Shown here one piece after another: positions 26,225 to 33,975 of a stretch of 64,000 nt of DNA. The DNA lies in assembly GCF_036555685.1 (NCBI RefSeq), contig NZ_DATBKY010000316.1, forward strand, positions 14,561-78,560. The letters run 5' to 3'. The notes below the pieces were generated by a model that worked only from the letters and a program-made list of their open reading frames with translations, did no database searches and was not told the origin of the DNA. Position 1 is the first letter of the stretch; each line of letters begins with the position of its first letter. Source of the stretch: Actinophytocola sp036555685 (GTDB lineage: Bacteria > Actinomycetota > Actinomycetes > Mycobacteriales > Pseudonocardiaceae). The position numbers and the translations under genes were made by a program.

Positions 26225-26860
26225 ATGCCGGTGCGGGTGGCGCTCGTCGACGACCACGAGGTGGTGCGGCGCGGGCTGCGAGACCTGCTGGACGGCGAGC
26301 CGGGTATCGAGGTGGTGGCCGAGGCGGGCGGCGTCGACGAGGCGCTGACCCGGATCGGGGCGACCTCACCGGACGTGGTGGTGGTCGACGTGCGGCTGCC
26401 CGACGGTGACGGCGTGGCGTTGTGCCGTTCCTTGCGCGAGCGGGATCCGGCGCCGAAGTGCCTGGTGCTGACCGCGTTCGACGACGAGCAGGCCCTGGTC
26501 GAGGCGATCATGGCCGGTGCGTCGGGCTACCTGCTCAAGCAGGTGCGCGGGCAGGACCTGGTGGACGCCGTGCGTGAGGTCGCGGCCGGCCGGTCGCTGC
26601 TGGACCCGGTGACGACGGCGCGGGTGCTGGATCGGATGCGGCGCTCGGCGGAGACCGACGAGCTGGCGGCGCTGACCGAGCGGGAGCGGCGGGTGCTCGA
26701 GCTGATGGGCGAGGGCCTCACCAACCGGCAGATCGCGGAGCGGCTGTTCCTCGCGGAGAAGACCGTGAAGAACTACGTGACGTCGGTGCTGGCGAAGCTG
26801 GGCATGGAGCGGCGGACCCAGGCGGTCGCGTGGATCGCGCGGCACCAGCCGAGGGACTGA
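26225..26860 (+). CDS. DevR/NarL-type response regulator
   Basis: A 211-residue regulator. The receiver has DD near residues 9-10, the phospho-acceptor Asp in VVVVDVRLPDGDG and Lys in GASGYLLKQVRG. The HTH is LTERERRVLELMGEGLTNRQIAERLFLAEKTVKNYVTSVLAKLGMERRTQ, strongly DevR/DosR-like. TAGTCT ends exactly six bases before the ATG (leaderless pattern). No kinase is adjacent, but the GAF-domain kinase at 31202-32344 is of the DevS type, a plausible partner 4.3 kb away. Confidence 0.93.
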   Translation: MPVRVALVDDHEVVRRGLRDLLDGEPGIEVVAEAGGVDEALTRIGATSPDVVVVDVRLPDGDGVALCRSLRERDPAPKCLVLTAFDDEQALVEAIMAGASGYLLKQVRGQDLVDAVREVAAGRSLLDPVTTARVLDRMRRSAETDELAALTERERRVLELMGEGLTNRQIAERLFLAEKTVKNYVTSVLAKLGMERRTQAVAWIARHQPRD

Positions 26861-26864
26861 CCGC

Positions 26865-27479
26865 GTGGGCGTGCCCGACGACCTCGAGGTCGCGCTCAAC
26901 GAGGCCACCGTCGTCGGTTTGCGCGCCGAGCAGGGCCGCGCGGTGAGCCTGCTGCTGCACGTGCTCGCGCTGCCCGAGGACGGCCCGCCGGACCCGGACA
27001 CGCGCCGGGCGCTGGTGCTGTCCGGGGTGTCGCGGGTGCGGGTGCTGCTGCGCCACGACGTACCGGGCCAGGTGGACTACGGCCCGGCGCTGCCGCTGGC
27101 GGACCTCGCTGCGGTCGAGGCGTTCTTCGCCTCGCTGACGCGGACAGGAGACCTGTACGGGTGGGAGTTCCTGGACGCGCCGGACCTGCGCGCGGACTGG
27201 CCGGACGAGGTGAGCCTGGACCTCACGCTCGGCCCGCCCGCCGACGGCACGCACTCGCTGTACTGGTTCAACGAGTGCGGCACGGCGGACGAGTCGTTCT
27301 GCATCGAGGGCCTGGTGGAGTTCACGGACGTGGCCGCGCGGCGCGCGGACGGCACTCCCGTGCCGGTCGAGGACTTCGTCGCGGCCGGCCGACGGTGGTG
27401 GGAGGCGTTCCACTCCGGCGACCCGCGTGTCTCGCCTGCAGCGCAGCGGGCGCAGCCACGGTCGCCGTCCTGGCGGTGA
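26865..27479 (+). CDS. Hypothetical protein
   Basis: A 204-residue soluble protein starting at GTG 26865, four bases after the response regulator stop. It contains PDDLEVALNEATVVGLRAEQ, repeated acidic beta-like segments (RVRVLLRHDVPGQV, VSLDLTLGPPADGTHSLYWFNECG) and a Trp-containing helix near the C-terminus. I recognise no family. It is probably co-transcribed with the DevR-like regulator. A copy of the window's repeated intergenic element begins about 130 bp after its stop. Confidence 0.65.
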   Translation: MGVPDDLEVALNEATVVGLRAEQGRAVSLLLHVLALPEDGPPDPDTRRALVLSGVSRVRVLLRHDVPGQVDYGPALPLADLAAVEAFFASLTRTGDLYGWEFLDAPDLRADWPDEVSLDLTLGPPADGTHSLYWFNECGTADESFCIEGLVEFTDVAARRADGTPVPVEDFVAAGRRWWEAFHSGDPRVSPAAQRAQPRSPSWR

Positions 27480-27608
27480 TCGGCGGGGTACGTCACGTCC
27501 TGGAGAACAGCGACCCCTGACCTGATCAGGGCTGGACACAGGCCCGTCGCCGAGTCGCACATGCCCGGCGATGGCTGTTCTTTGAGGCACCGACTGGCGG
27601 CGAAAAAT

Positions 27609-27692
27609 GTCAGACCTCATTGCTAGCGTGGAAATCGGGGGCCCCTGGGCCGATTGAATGGACCGTTCAATCGGATTCGTTGTCCACAACGC
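27609..27692 (-). repeat. Repeated intergenic element, copy A
   Basis: On the minus strand it reads GTTGTGGACAAC (27679-27690), the 23-bp dyad CGATTGAA-CGGTCCA-TTCAATCG (27651-27673), a GGGGCCCCCGATTTCCACGC block and then TAGC, with TCTGAC at the far end. Copies B (57274) and C (63824) share all these blocks. It lies between convergent gene ends. Confidence 0.8.
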
Positions 27693-27795
27693 ATGACGTG
27701 CCTTGACTTCGTCGACGTGGCGCGCGGCGCGGCCGCCGGTGCGCCAGCCGTGTGGCCGGCTGCCCGGCCGGAGATCCGGGGTTCAGCGGCGCCTC

Positions 27796-27835
27796 GGCCG
27801 GGGTGCCGCGGGCGGGACTCCGCGGCACCCCGGCC
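27796..27835. terminator. Strong hairpin terminator
   Basis: GGCCGGGGTGCCGCGG at 27796-27811 pairs perfectly over 16 bp with 27820-27835 around an 8-base loop. It begins ten bases beyond the stop of the ABC permease gene on the minus strand and probably ends that operon. Confidence 0.85.
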
Positions 27836-27844
27836 TCCCTGGGA

Positions 27845-30358
27845 TCACGCCGGTGCGACAGCTGCCTCCGCCGGGCGGGGGCGCAACGTGACCCAGGTGG
27901 TCAGGAGCGTGGACACGACGGTCAGCGCGGCCGCGGTGCCGATCACGCCCAGGTACAGCCAGGCCGGGCCGTGCGGGAGCAGCGAGCCGTCCGTGACGAG
28001 CGTGAAGGGGACCAGCGTGGTGGTGGAGACGATCGTGCCGAGGACGATGCCGATGACCGAGACGAGCCCGGCTTCGACGAACATCATCCGCACCACCTGG
28101 CCGCGGGTGGAGCCGGTCAGCCGTTGCAGGCCGAACTCCCGCCGCCGTGCGGAGGTGGCCATGACCTGACTGTTGACCACGGAGATCGCCGTGTAGGCGA
28201 CGATCATGCCGGCCATCAGGTAGTTGATCCAGGCGCCGATCTCCTGGTCCTTGGCATACGCCGCGGTGAGCACGTCGCGGTCGGCGACGACCACGCCGGG
28301 CCGGCCCGCGAGGAGCTTCGTGAGCTCGGCGGCGAGCGCGTCGGTGGACACGCCCGGTGCGGCGCGCACCATGACCTGTGTCGGAAGGCCGGCGGTGGTG
28401 TGCGCGGCGACGAGGTCGGCGGGCATCAGCAGGGTCTCGAAGCCTTCGCGGCCCGGGTAGAGCCCGACGATGCGCACGTCGACCGTGGCGCCGTCGCCCA
28501 TCTTCATGGTGATCGTGTCGCCGACGCCGCGGCCCAGCGTCTTCGCGTGCGCGGCGGGCAGGACCACGGAGTCGCCGCGCAGGTCGGCGAGCCGGCCGGC
28601 CGTCAGTTTCACCGCGGTGGTCTCGGCGGCGCCGTCGGCGCTGACGCCCTGGATCAGCCAGCCGTCCTCGCTCTGCGAGCCGTCGTACGGCGCCGCCACG
28701 TACCCGGTGGTGCTGGCGAACCCGGACGCCGCGGCCACCCCGGGCACGTGCCGGACCTGGTCGACGAACGTGGCCGGGACACCGCCTGTCGAGGAGGTCA
28801 GCACGAGGTCGGCCCGGAGGTTCTCCGCGTACGCCTGGTTGGCGACGGCGACCTGCGTGGTCTGCAGGTAGATGTTCGCCGTGGCGATGCCGGTGGCCAG
28901 CATGATCGGAGTGACCACGGCGGCCATCCGCACGGTCCGGCTGCGCGCGTTGAGCGTCGCGAGGTATCCGGCCGTGCCGGACACCGCGCGGACCGGCCAG
29001 CGCAGCACGCCGACCATGACGCGGGTGATGCCGGGCGCGATCAGCGCGAGCCCGATCGCCCACAGCAGCACCGAAGGACCGGCCGTGCTGGCCGCGATCG
29101 GCCCGGTCATCACCGCGATCGTCACGATGAACAGCGCGATCCCACCGCCGAAGCACAGCACCGCGAGGATCAGCCTGATCGCGGACAGCCAGCGCCGCTG
29201 GACGGCGGCGTCGGCGAGCGCCTCGGTCGGCCGGGTGCGGGCCGCGCGCCGTGCGGCCACGAACGCGGCGACGAGAGAGATCAGCAGCGAGGACCCGACG
29301 GCGACGAGCATCGGGATCCAGCCGGCGCGGAACACCAGCTGCTCGGGGACCATGCCCGCGGCGGCGAGCCGGCCGAACAGCCACTGTCCGAACGGGACAC
29401 CGAGCAGGCAGCCGAGCGCCGTGGCGAAGACGGACATCGCGACGGACTCGCCGATGACCATCCGGCGCAGCTGGCCGGGCGTCGAGCCGATCGCGCGCAG
29501 CAGGGCGAGCTCGCGCTGCCGCTGCTGGACCGACAGCCCGAGCGTCGTCGCGACGACGAACAGCGCGACGCTGATCGCGAGCCCGCCGAACACCGAGGCG
29601 AGGATGATCAGGTTCTCGCTCGCCTTCCCGGCCTCGACGTGCTCGGCTACGCCCCGGTCGTCGCCGGTCAGCACCACGGCAGGGGCGCCGCGGACCGCTT
29701 GGCCGACGCCCTGCTCGACCCGGCCGAGGTCCGCCCCTGGCTTGGTCAGCACGCCGATCGCGTCGACGCGGCCGGGGTGCCCGGCGAGCCGGGTGGCGTC
29801 CGGGTCGGCGAAGAACACATCGGGCGAGGCGCTCAGCCCGGCGACGGTGAAGGTCCGCGGCTGCGCGCCGGCGACGATCGTGACTCGTTCGCCGAGCCGG
29901 TGACCGGGTCCGAACACGACCTGACCAGGTCCGGGCTCGTGGCCGGCGGTGAGCCGGGTCGGCGTCAGCGCGGCGGAGGACCAGCCGTGGCCGTTCACGG
30001 TCGTCGCGCCGACCGTCGCCGGGAAGGTCAGGTCGCCGACGGCCGACGCCACGCCGGGCACCGACTCGATCTTGTCGAGCAAGCCGGAGTCGAGCCGGAC
30101 CCGCTCGGCGAGCGTGCCGGTCTCGGCGTCCTCCTCCGGGTCGTCCGGGTTCTGTTTGGGCAGCTCGTAGTCCTGGTTGCCGGTGACGACGAGTGGCGCG
30201 GCGGCGAGCCGCTCGGGTGGCATGTCGGTGCGGACGCCGGTCTCGAGCAGTCCGCCGCAGGCGAGCACGATCACGGCGCCGAACGCCATCGCGAGGAACG
30301 TCGCAATGAACGTGCCGGTACGGAAGCGCAGCGTCCGCAGGGCGATCCGCAACATCAC
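27845..30358 (-). CDS. FtsX/MacB-type ABC transporter permease
   Basis: An 837-residue permease with two FtsX domains. After an N-terminal helix (FIATFLAMAFGAVIVLACGG) comes a large extracytoplasmic domain, then three helices near residues 255-380, two central helices near 410-440, a second periplasmic-type domain and three C-terminal helices. The SPNIGLRR-like coupling segment appears as QRQRELALLRAIGSTPGQLRRMVIGE and RRREFGLQRLTGSTRGQVVRMM. The GTG start at 30358 overlaps the ATPase stop (GTGA); ATG 30355 is alternative. Such complexes export lipids, peptides or antibiotics, or sense them; the substrate is unknown. Confidence 0.92.
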   Translation of the reverse strand: MMLRIALRTLRFRTGTFIATFLAMAFGAVIVLACGGLLETGVRTDMPPERLAAAPLVVTGNQDYELPKQNPDDPEEDAETGTLAERVRLDSGLLDKIESVPGVASAVGDLTFPATVGATTVNGHGWSSAALTPTRLTAGHEPGPGQVVFGPGHRLGERVTIVAGAQPRTFTVAGLSASPDVFFADPDATRLAGHPGRVDAIGVLTKPGADLGRVEQGVGQAVRGAPAVVLTGDDRGVAEHVEAGKASENLIILASVFGGLAISVALFVVATTLGLSVQQRQRELALLRAIGSTPGQLRRMVIGESVAMSVFATALGCLLGVPFGQWLFGRLAAAGMVPEQLVFRAGWIPMLVAVGSSLLISLVAAFVAARRAARTRPTEALADAAVQRRWLSAIRLILAVLCFGGGIALFIVTIAVMTGPIAASTAGPSVLLWAIGLALIAPGITRVMVGVLRWPVRAVSGTAGYLATLNARSRTVRMAAVVTPIMLATGIATANIYLQTTQVAVANQAYAENLRADLVLTSSTGGVPATFVDQVRHVPGVAAASGFASTTGYVAAPYDGSQSEDGWLIQGVSADGAAETTAVKLTAGRLADLRGDSVVLPAAHAKTLGRGVGDTITMKMGDGATVDVRIVGLYPGREGFETLLMPADLVAAHTTAGLPTQVMVRAAPGVSTDALAAELTKLLAGRPGVVVADRDVLTAAYAKDQEIGAWINYLMAGMIVAYTAISVVNSQVMATSARRREFGLQRLTGSTRGQVVRMMFVEAGLVSVIGIVLGTIVSTTTLVPFTLVTDGSLLPHGPAWLYLGVIGTAAALTVVSTLLTTWVTLRPRPAEAAVAPA

Positions 30359-31122
30359 CGGGCTCCGGCGGGCTCGCGCTCGGCCCAGGCGCCGAGGTGG
30401 GTCATCCGCTCGGCGACGGCCTCCGCGGTCGGGTGCGCGAGCCGGCCGACGAACTTGCCGTCGGCGAGGAAGACGACGCGGTCGGCGTAGGACGCGGCGA
30501 CCGGGTCGTGGGTGACCATGACGACGGTCTGGCCGGCGTGGTCGACGGCGCCGCGCAGCAGGCCGAGCACGTCGCGGGCGGTGCGGGTGTCGAGCGCGCC
30601 GGTCGGCTCGTCGGCGAAGATCACCGCCGGCCGGGTGACCAGCGCCCGGGCGATCGCGACCCGCTGCTGCTGGCCGCCGGACAGCTCACCCGGCAGGTGC
30701 TTGCGCCGGTCGGCCAGCCCGACCTGCTCGATGACCCGCGACACCAGCTCCGGCTTCGCGCGGCGGCCGGCGAGGCGCAGCGGCAGCGTCACGTTCTCCT
30801 GCACGGTCAGCGCGGGCAGCAGGTTGAACGCCTGGAACACGAACCCGATGCGCTCGCGGCGCAGCCGGGTCAGCTCCACTTCGGACAGTTCGGCCAGGTT
30901 CTGGTCCTCGACCACGACCGCGCCGCCGGTGGGCCGGTCGAGGCCGGCCGCGCAGTGCAGGAAGGTGCTCTTGCCGGAGCCGGACGGGCCCATCACCGCG
31001 GTGAACGTCGCGCGGCCGAAGCCGATGCTCACCCCGTTCAGCGCGACCACGCTGTTCCGCTTGCCCCCATAGGTCTTGCGGACGTCGGTCAGCCTCACGA
31101 CGTCCGCGCTCATCTCGTTCAT
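30355..31122 (-). CDS. MacB/LolD-type ABC transporter ATP-binding protein
   Basis: A 255-residue ATPase with Walker A AVMGPSGSGKSTFLHCAAGLD, Q loop FVFQAFNLLPALTVQENV, signature LSGGQQQRVAIARAL, Walker B VIFADEPTGALD and switch His in VMVTHDPVAASYADR. It drives the FtsX-type permease encoded downstream, overlapping by 4 bp. The start is uncertain: ATG 31122 is given; ATG 31113 and GTG 31131 (with CAGGCT six bases upstream) are possible. Confidence 0.94.
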   Translation of the reverse strand: MNEMSADVVRLTDVRKTYGGKRNSVVALNGVSIGFGRATFTAVMGPSGSGKSTFLHCAAGLDRPTGGAVVVEDQNLAELSEVELTRLRRERIGFVFQAFNLLPALTVQENVTLPLRLAGRRAKPELVSRVIEQVGLADRRKHLPGELSGGQQQRVAIARALVTRPAVIFADEPTGALDTRTARDVLGLLRGAVDHAGQTVVMVTHDPVAASYADRVVFLADGKFVGRLAHPTAEAVAERMTHLGAWAEREPAGAR

Positions 31123-31201
31123 CTGTCGCACGAACCCAGCCTGCTCCGCGTCAACGGCGGAAACACTGGGGCTCACCAGCGGAAACGGGGTGGGGCTAGC
31201 C

Positions 31202-32344
31202 CTACCCCAGCGGGACGATCCAGGTCACCGTGGTGCCGTCGGCCGACGAGGAGTCGATCTCGCAGCGGCCGCCGGCCTGGTCGGCGCGTTCGGCGAGGTG
31301 CTTGAGCCCGCGGTGCGTGACGCCCTGCGGGATGCCGCAGCCGTCGTCGGCGACGGTCATCCGCAGCTCGCCGTCGCGACCTTTGCGTCCGATGTGGACG
31401 GACACGTGATGCGCGCCGGAGTGCCGGACGACGTTGGACAGCGCTTCGCGGAGTGCCGCCCGGGTGTGGTCGGCGAGCTCGGCGGGCACGTCGCGCAGGT
31501 CGCCGTCGATCCGCAGCTCGGGCTCGAAGCCGAGCAGCTCCCCGGCGATCGCGACCTCGCCGCGGACGGACTCGGCGAGGTCGGCGCCGGTGTCGGCGGG
31601 GTCGGGCGTGCGCAGCGCGCGGACGACCTGGCGCACGTCGGCGATGGAGGCGTCGAGCTGGTCGATCGCCTCGGCGAGCCGGCTGGCGTCGGCCCGGGCG
31701 AGCTTGCGCGCGTGCCGCCGGGCGAGGAGGTCGAGCTGCATGCCGGCGGCGTAGAGCCGCTGGACGATGACGTCGTGCAGGTCGCGGGCGATGCGCTCGC
31801 GTTCCTCGTAGAGCCCGACCCGGGCGCGGGCGGTGGCCCCCTCGGCGAGGACGAGCACGAGGCCCGCCTGCGCGGCGAACGCGGTGAGCAGGTCGATCGC
31901 CGCGGGCTCGAAGGGTTTGGCGCCCTTGAGGCGGTAGACGGTCAGCGCGCCGAGCCGGCGCTGCGCGGTGCCGAACGGGGTGGCGACGAAGGGTCCGTAC
32001 CGGCGCAGCTCGCGGGGCGCGAACGGGGCGGTACGCGGGTCGGTCCACATGTCGTCGACCACGATCGCGACGCCGCTGCGGGCGACCCGGGCGGCCGCGC
32101 TGCGGGCGGAGAGCACGAGCCCGACCGGCTCGGTCGAGGGGACGGTGGGATTGCCGTGCGCGGCCTCCACGGTCAGCGACCCGTCCTCGGCGCGCGCCAT
32201 GACGAGCCCGAGGTCGGCGCCGGCGAGATCGGCGGCCCGGTGGACGACGAGGCGCAGCACCGCTTCCGGGTCGTCGCCGGACAGCGCCGCCGTGGCGATC
32301 TCGGTAGCCGCACCGAGCGCACGGGCGGCGAGGTCGGGCTCCAT
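31202..32344 (-). CDS. DevS-like GAF-domain sensor histidine kinase
   Basis: A 380-residue cytoplasmic kinase. A GAF domain covers about residues 20-165. The HisKA_3 domain has the phospho-acceptor in EERERIARDLHDVIVQRLYAAGMQ near residue 185, and the HATPase domain has REALSNVVRHSGA and DDGCGIPQG. The start at 32344 has GAAGG five bases upstream. It lies 79 bp upstream of the ABC ATPase gene on the same strand. The DevR-like regulator at 26225 is the best partner in the window; GAF-bound ligand (haem or other) cannot be predicted. Confidence 0.9.
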   Translation of the reverse strand: MEPDLAARALGAATEIATAALSGDDPEAVLRLVVHRAADLAGADLGLVMARAEDGSLTVEAAHGNPTVPSTEPVGLVLSARSAAARVARSGVAIVVDDMWTDPRTAPFAPRELRRYGPFVATPFGTAQRRLGALTVYRLKGAKPFEPAAIDLLTAFAAQAGLVLVLAEGATARARVGLYEERERIARDLHDVIVQRLYAAGMQLDLLARRHARKLARADASRLAEAIDQLDASIADVRQVVRALRTPDPADTGADLAESVRGEVAIAGELLGFEPELRIDGDLRDVPAELADHTRAALREALSNVVRHSGAHHVSVHIGRKGRDGELRMTVADDGCGIPQGVTHRGLKHLAERADQAGGRCEIDSSSADGTTVTWIVPLG

Positions 32345-32512
32345 GTCCACCTTCACGCTAGCGCGGCCCGGCTTCCAGCCGCCGAAACCTGTCGGCGTCC
32401 GCTCGTGGCGGGCCGGCGGGACAGGTCCCCGGGTCCTGTCCGGCGGGGACCTAGGTTCTGTGATCAGCACAACCAGCGAGCCTCGAGGCACAGCCGGTAG
32501 AATCGGATGTGC

Positions 32513-32655
32513 CAGAGGGGAGTAGTTCCCGCGGTGAGCTCAGCCTCACCCGGCGAGGACATCGACATACTGACTCGCTCTGCGAGTCCGGTGCCTCACC
32601 CACCGCGAGTGGGCGAACGAGACCTCCGGCCGGCATTGACCATGCCCGGCCGGAG
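32513..32655 (+). ncRNA. yybP-ykoY manganese riboswitch
   Basis: The conserved elements are present in order: GGGGAGTAG at 32517-32525, GACATAC at 32564-32570 and CGAACGAGACCTC near 32614-32626, the last pairing with AGAGGGG to close the aptamer. A 10-bp perfect hairpin (CTCCGGCCGG at 32624-32633 with 32646-32655) overlaps the 3' strand of the closing stem, a natural on/off switch. The downstream gene is a TMEM165/GDT1 manganese exporter, the usual partner of this riboswitch. Confidence 0.9.
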
Positions 32656-32683
32656 TCGTCCTGCCTCCGTCCGGGCCAGACCC

Positions 32684-32700
32684 GGAGGGGGATGTCATCC
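32684..32700 (+). promoter_or_regulatory. RBS with anomalous start context before the manganese exporter
   Basis: GGAGGGG at 32684-32690 is followed by an ATG at 32692 only three bases away and out of frame with the exporter. In the exporter frame the codons at proper distance are GTC (32694) and ATC (32697). The first canonical in-frame start, GTG 32745, would remove most of membrane helix 1. Confidence 0.6.
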
Positions 32701-32744
32701 ACATCGGTCACTGGCTGCTCGCGTTCGCGTCTGCCTACGGCGCC

Positions 32745-33302
32745 GTGTTCCTGCTCGAGCTGCCCGACAAGACCACCGCGCTGACCCTCGTGCTGGCCAG
32801 CCGCTTCCGCAGCCGGCCCGTACTGGCCGGCGCGGCGGTGGCGTTCGCACTGCAGGCGGTCATCGCGGTGGCGCTGGGCAGCGCGATCCGCCTCCTACCG
32901 GAGCGGATCGTGGCGGGGGCCATCGCGGTGCTGTTCGGGGTCGGCGCGATCCTCCTGCTGCGCGAGAGCCTGTCCAACGAGTCCGACGAGTCCGATGCCG
33001 CCGCGTCCGCGATGCGGGCCGGCACGTCGTTCCCGCGTGCCGCGATGATCTCGTTCGGCACGCTGTTCCTCACCGAGTGGGGCGACGCGTCGCAGGTGAC
33101 GGCCATCGGCGTGGCGGCGAGGTACGCGAGCCCGGTCGCGGTGGGGCTCGGCGCGTTCCTCGCACTGATGAGCGTCACGGTGATCGCCCTGCTGGTCGGG
33201 CGGAAGCTGCGGGCGCGGGTGCCGGCGCACTTCATCCAGCGCGGCGCGGCCGTGGTGTTCGGGGCGTTCGCGCTGCTGGCGGCGTACCACGCGATCTTCT
33301 AG
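32745..33302 (+). CDS. TMEM165/GDT1-family manganese exporter
   Basis: A UPF0016 membrane protein with two copies of the E-x-G-D-(K/R)-(T/S) type motif: LELPDKTTAL at the N-terminus (Glu-Leu-Pro-Asp variant) and TEWGDASQVT in the second half, joined by an acidic loop (SNESDESDAAAS). About six helices are predicted. Bacterial relatives export manganese. A yybP-ykoY riboswitch precedes it. Translation probably begins upstream of 32745, because the frame is open and the preceding residues (GHWLLAFASAYGAVF) complete the first helix; see the start-codon finding. The TAG stop shares CTAG with the convergent tetR gene. Confidence 0.88.
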   Translation: MFLLELPDKTTALTLVLASRFRSRPVLAGAAVAFALQAVIAVALGSAIRLLPERIVAGAIAVLFGVGAILLLRESLSNESDESDAAASAMRAGTSFPRAAMISFGTLFLTEWGDASQVTAIGVAARYASPVAVGLGAFLALMSVTVIALLVGRKLRARVPAHFIQRGAAVVFGAFALLAAYHAIF

Positions 33303-33922
33303 CGGCGTTCGCGCGCCAGCGCGCCGGAGAGGTCGCCGGTGGTGTTGACGATGGCGACGAGGAAGTCGGCGAGGTGATCGCGGCTCACGTCCACCTCGCC
33401 GCGCAACCAGCCGGCGAAGACCTCCATCGTGCCGCTGACCAGGGTGAGCGCGCCGAGCTCGCGGTCCTTGGCGGCCGCGGCGCGCTCGCCGAGGATCTCG
33501 GTGGCCTGGTCGGCGACGATGGCCGACACCATGCGGAGCATGTCGTGCCGGCGCGCGCGCAGGGCCGGGTGCGGCTCGAACATCAGCGCGCCGCGACGCC
33601 GGTCCGCGGTGAAGAAGTCGAGCACCGACTCGACGACGGCCCGGACGCGTTCGTCCGGGCTCGTGTCGCCGATCGTCTTCTGGAGGGCGTTCAGCGCGTC
33701 CGCGGCCGTCGCGTCCCAGGTGGCGAGGAGCAGGGCGTCGCGGTCGGCGAAGCTCTCGTAGAAGTAGCGGTCGTTGAGCCGGGCGCGGGTGCAGACGGCG
33801 CGGACGGTGGCGCGGTCCCAGCCGCCGTCGGCGACGAGGTCGAGTGCGGCGTCCATGAGCGCGGCCCGGCGCCGTTGCCTGCGTTCGTCCGCGGTCTCGC
33901 CGGCGTAGGTGCGTGGGGCCAC
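33299..33922 (-). CDS. TetR-family transcriptional regulator
   Basis: A 207-residue repressor with the HTH at about residues 20-65 (LMDAALDLVADGGWDRATVRAVCTRARLNDRYFYESFADRDALL). The start is GTG 33922: TATACT, a perfect-looking -10, ends six bases upstream, so the mRNA is probably leaderless. A 24-bp dyad at 33941-33964 lies between this gene and the divergent MpaB-like oxygenase gene, which it probably represses together with itself. Confidence 0.92.
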   Translation of the reverse strand: MAPRTYAGETADERRQRRRAALMDAALDLVADGGWDRATVRAVCTRARLNDRYFYESFADRDALLLATWDATAADALNALQKTIGDTSPDERVRAVVESVLDFFTADRRRGALMFEPHPALRARRHDMLRMVSAIVADQATEILGERAAAAKDRELGALTLVSGTMEVFAGWLRGEVDVSRDHLADFLVAIVNTTGDLSGALARERR

Positions 33923-33940
33923 GTGGCGAGTATATGCTGA

Positions 33941-33964
33941 ATCTGGTGACGGCCTTCACCAGAT
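33941..33964. promoter_or_regulatory. Candidate TetR operator
   Basis: ATCTGGTGA at 33941-33949 and its exact complement TCACCAGAT at 33956-33964 flank six bases. It covers the -35 region of the tetR gene and lies just upstream of the RBS of the divergent oxygenase gene, so one repressor could control both. Confidence 0.8.
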
Positions 33965-33975
33965 AGGAGTCGGGG

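Larger units (their letters stand above)
27480..27844. other. Intergenic region between convergent genes
   Basis: No gene is seen over these 365 bases. It holds repeat copy A (27609-27692) and a large terminator-like hairpin (27796-27835). The remainder shows no clear structure. Confidence 0.6.

Noticed and set aside
27654..27692. Short frames encoding NGPFNR or PIERSIQ peptides at the three repeat copies
   Set aside because: The recurring peptides reflect the DNA repeat itself, read in several frames and both strands; none has an RBS or a conserved full-length product.
27752..30490. Plus-strand frame of 912 codons across the ABC permease
   Set aside because: Antisense shadow rich in Gly, Arg, Asp and His. 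The minus-strand FtsX permease explains the coding signal.
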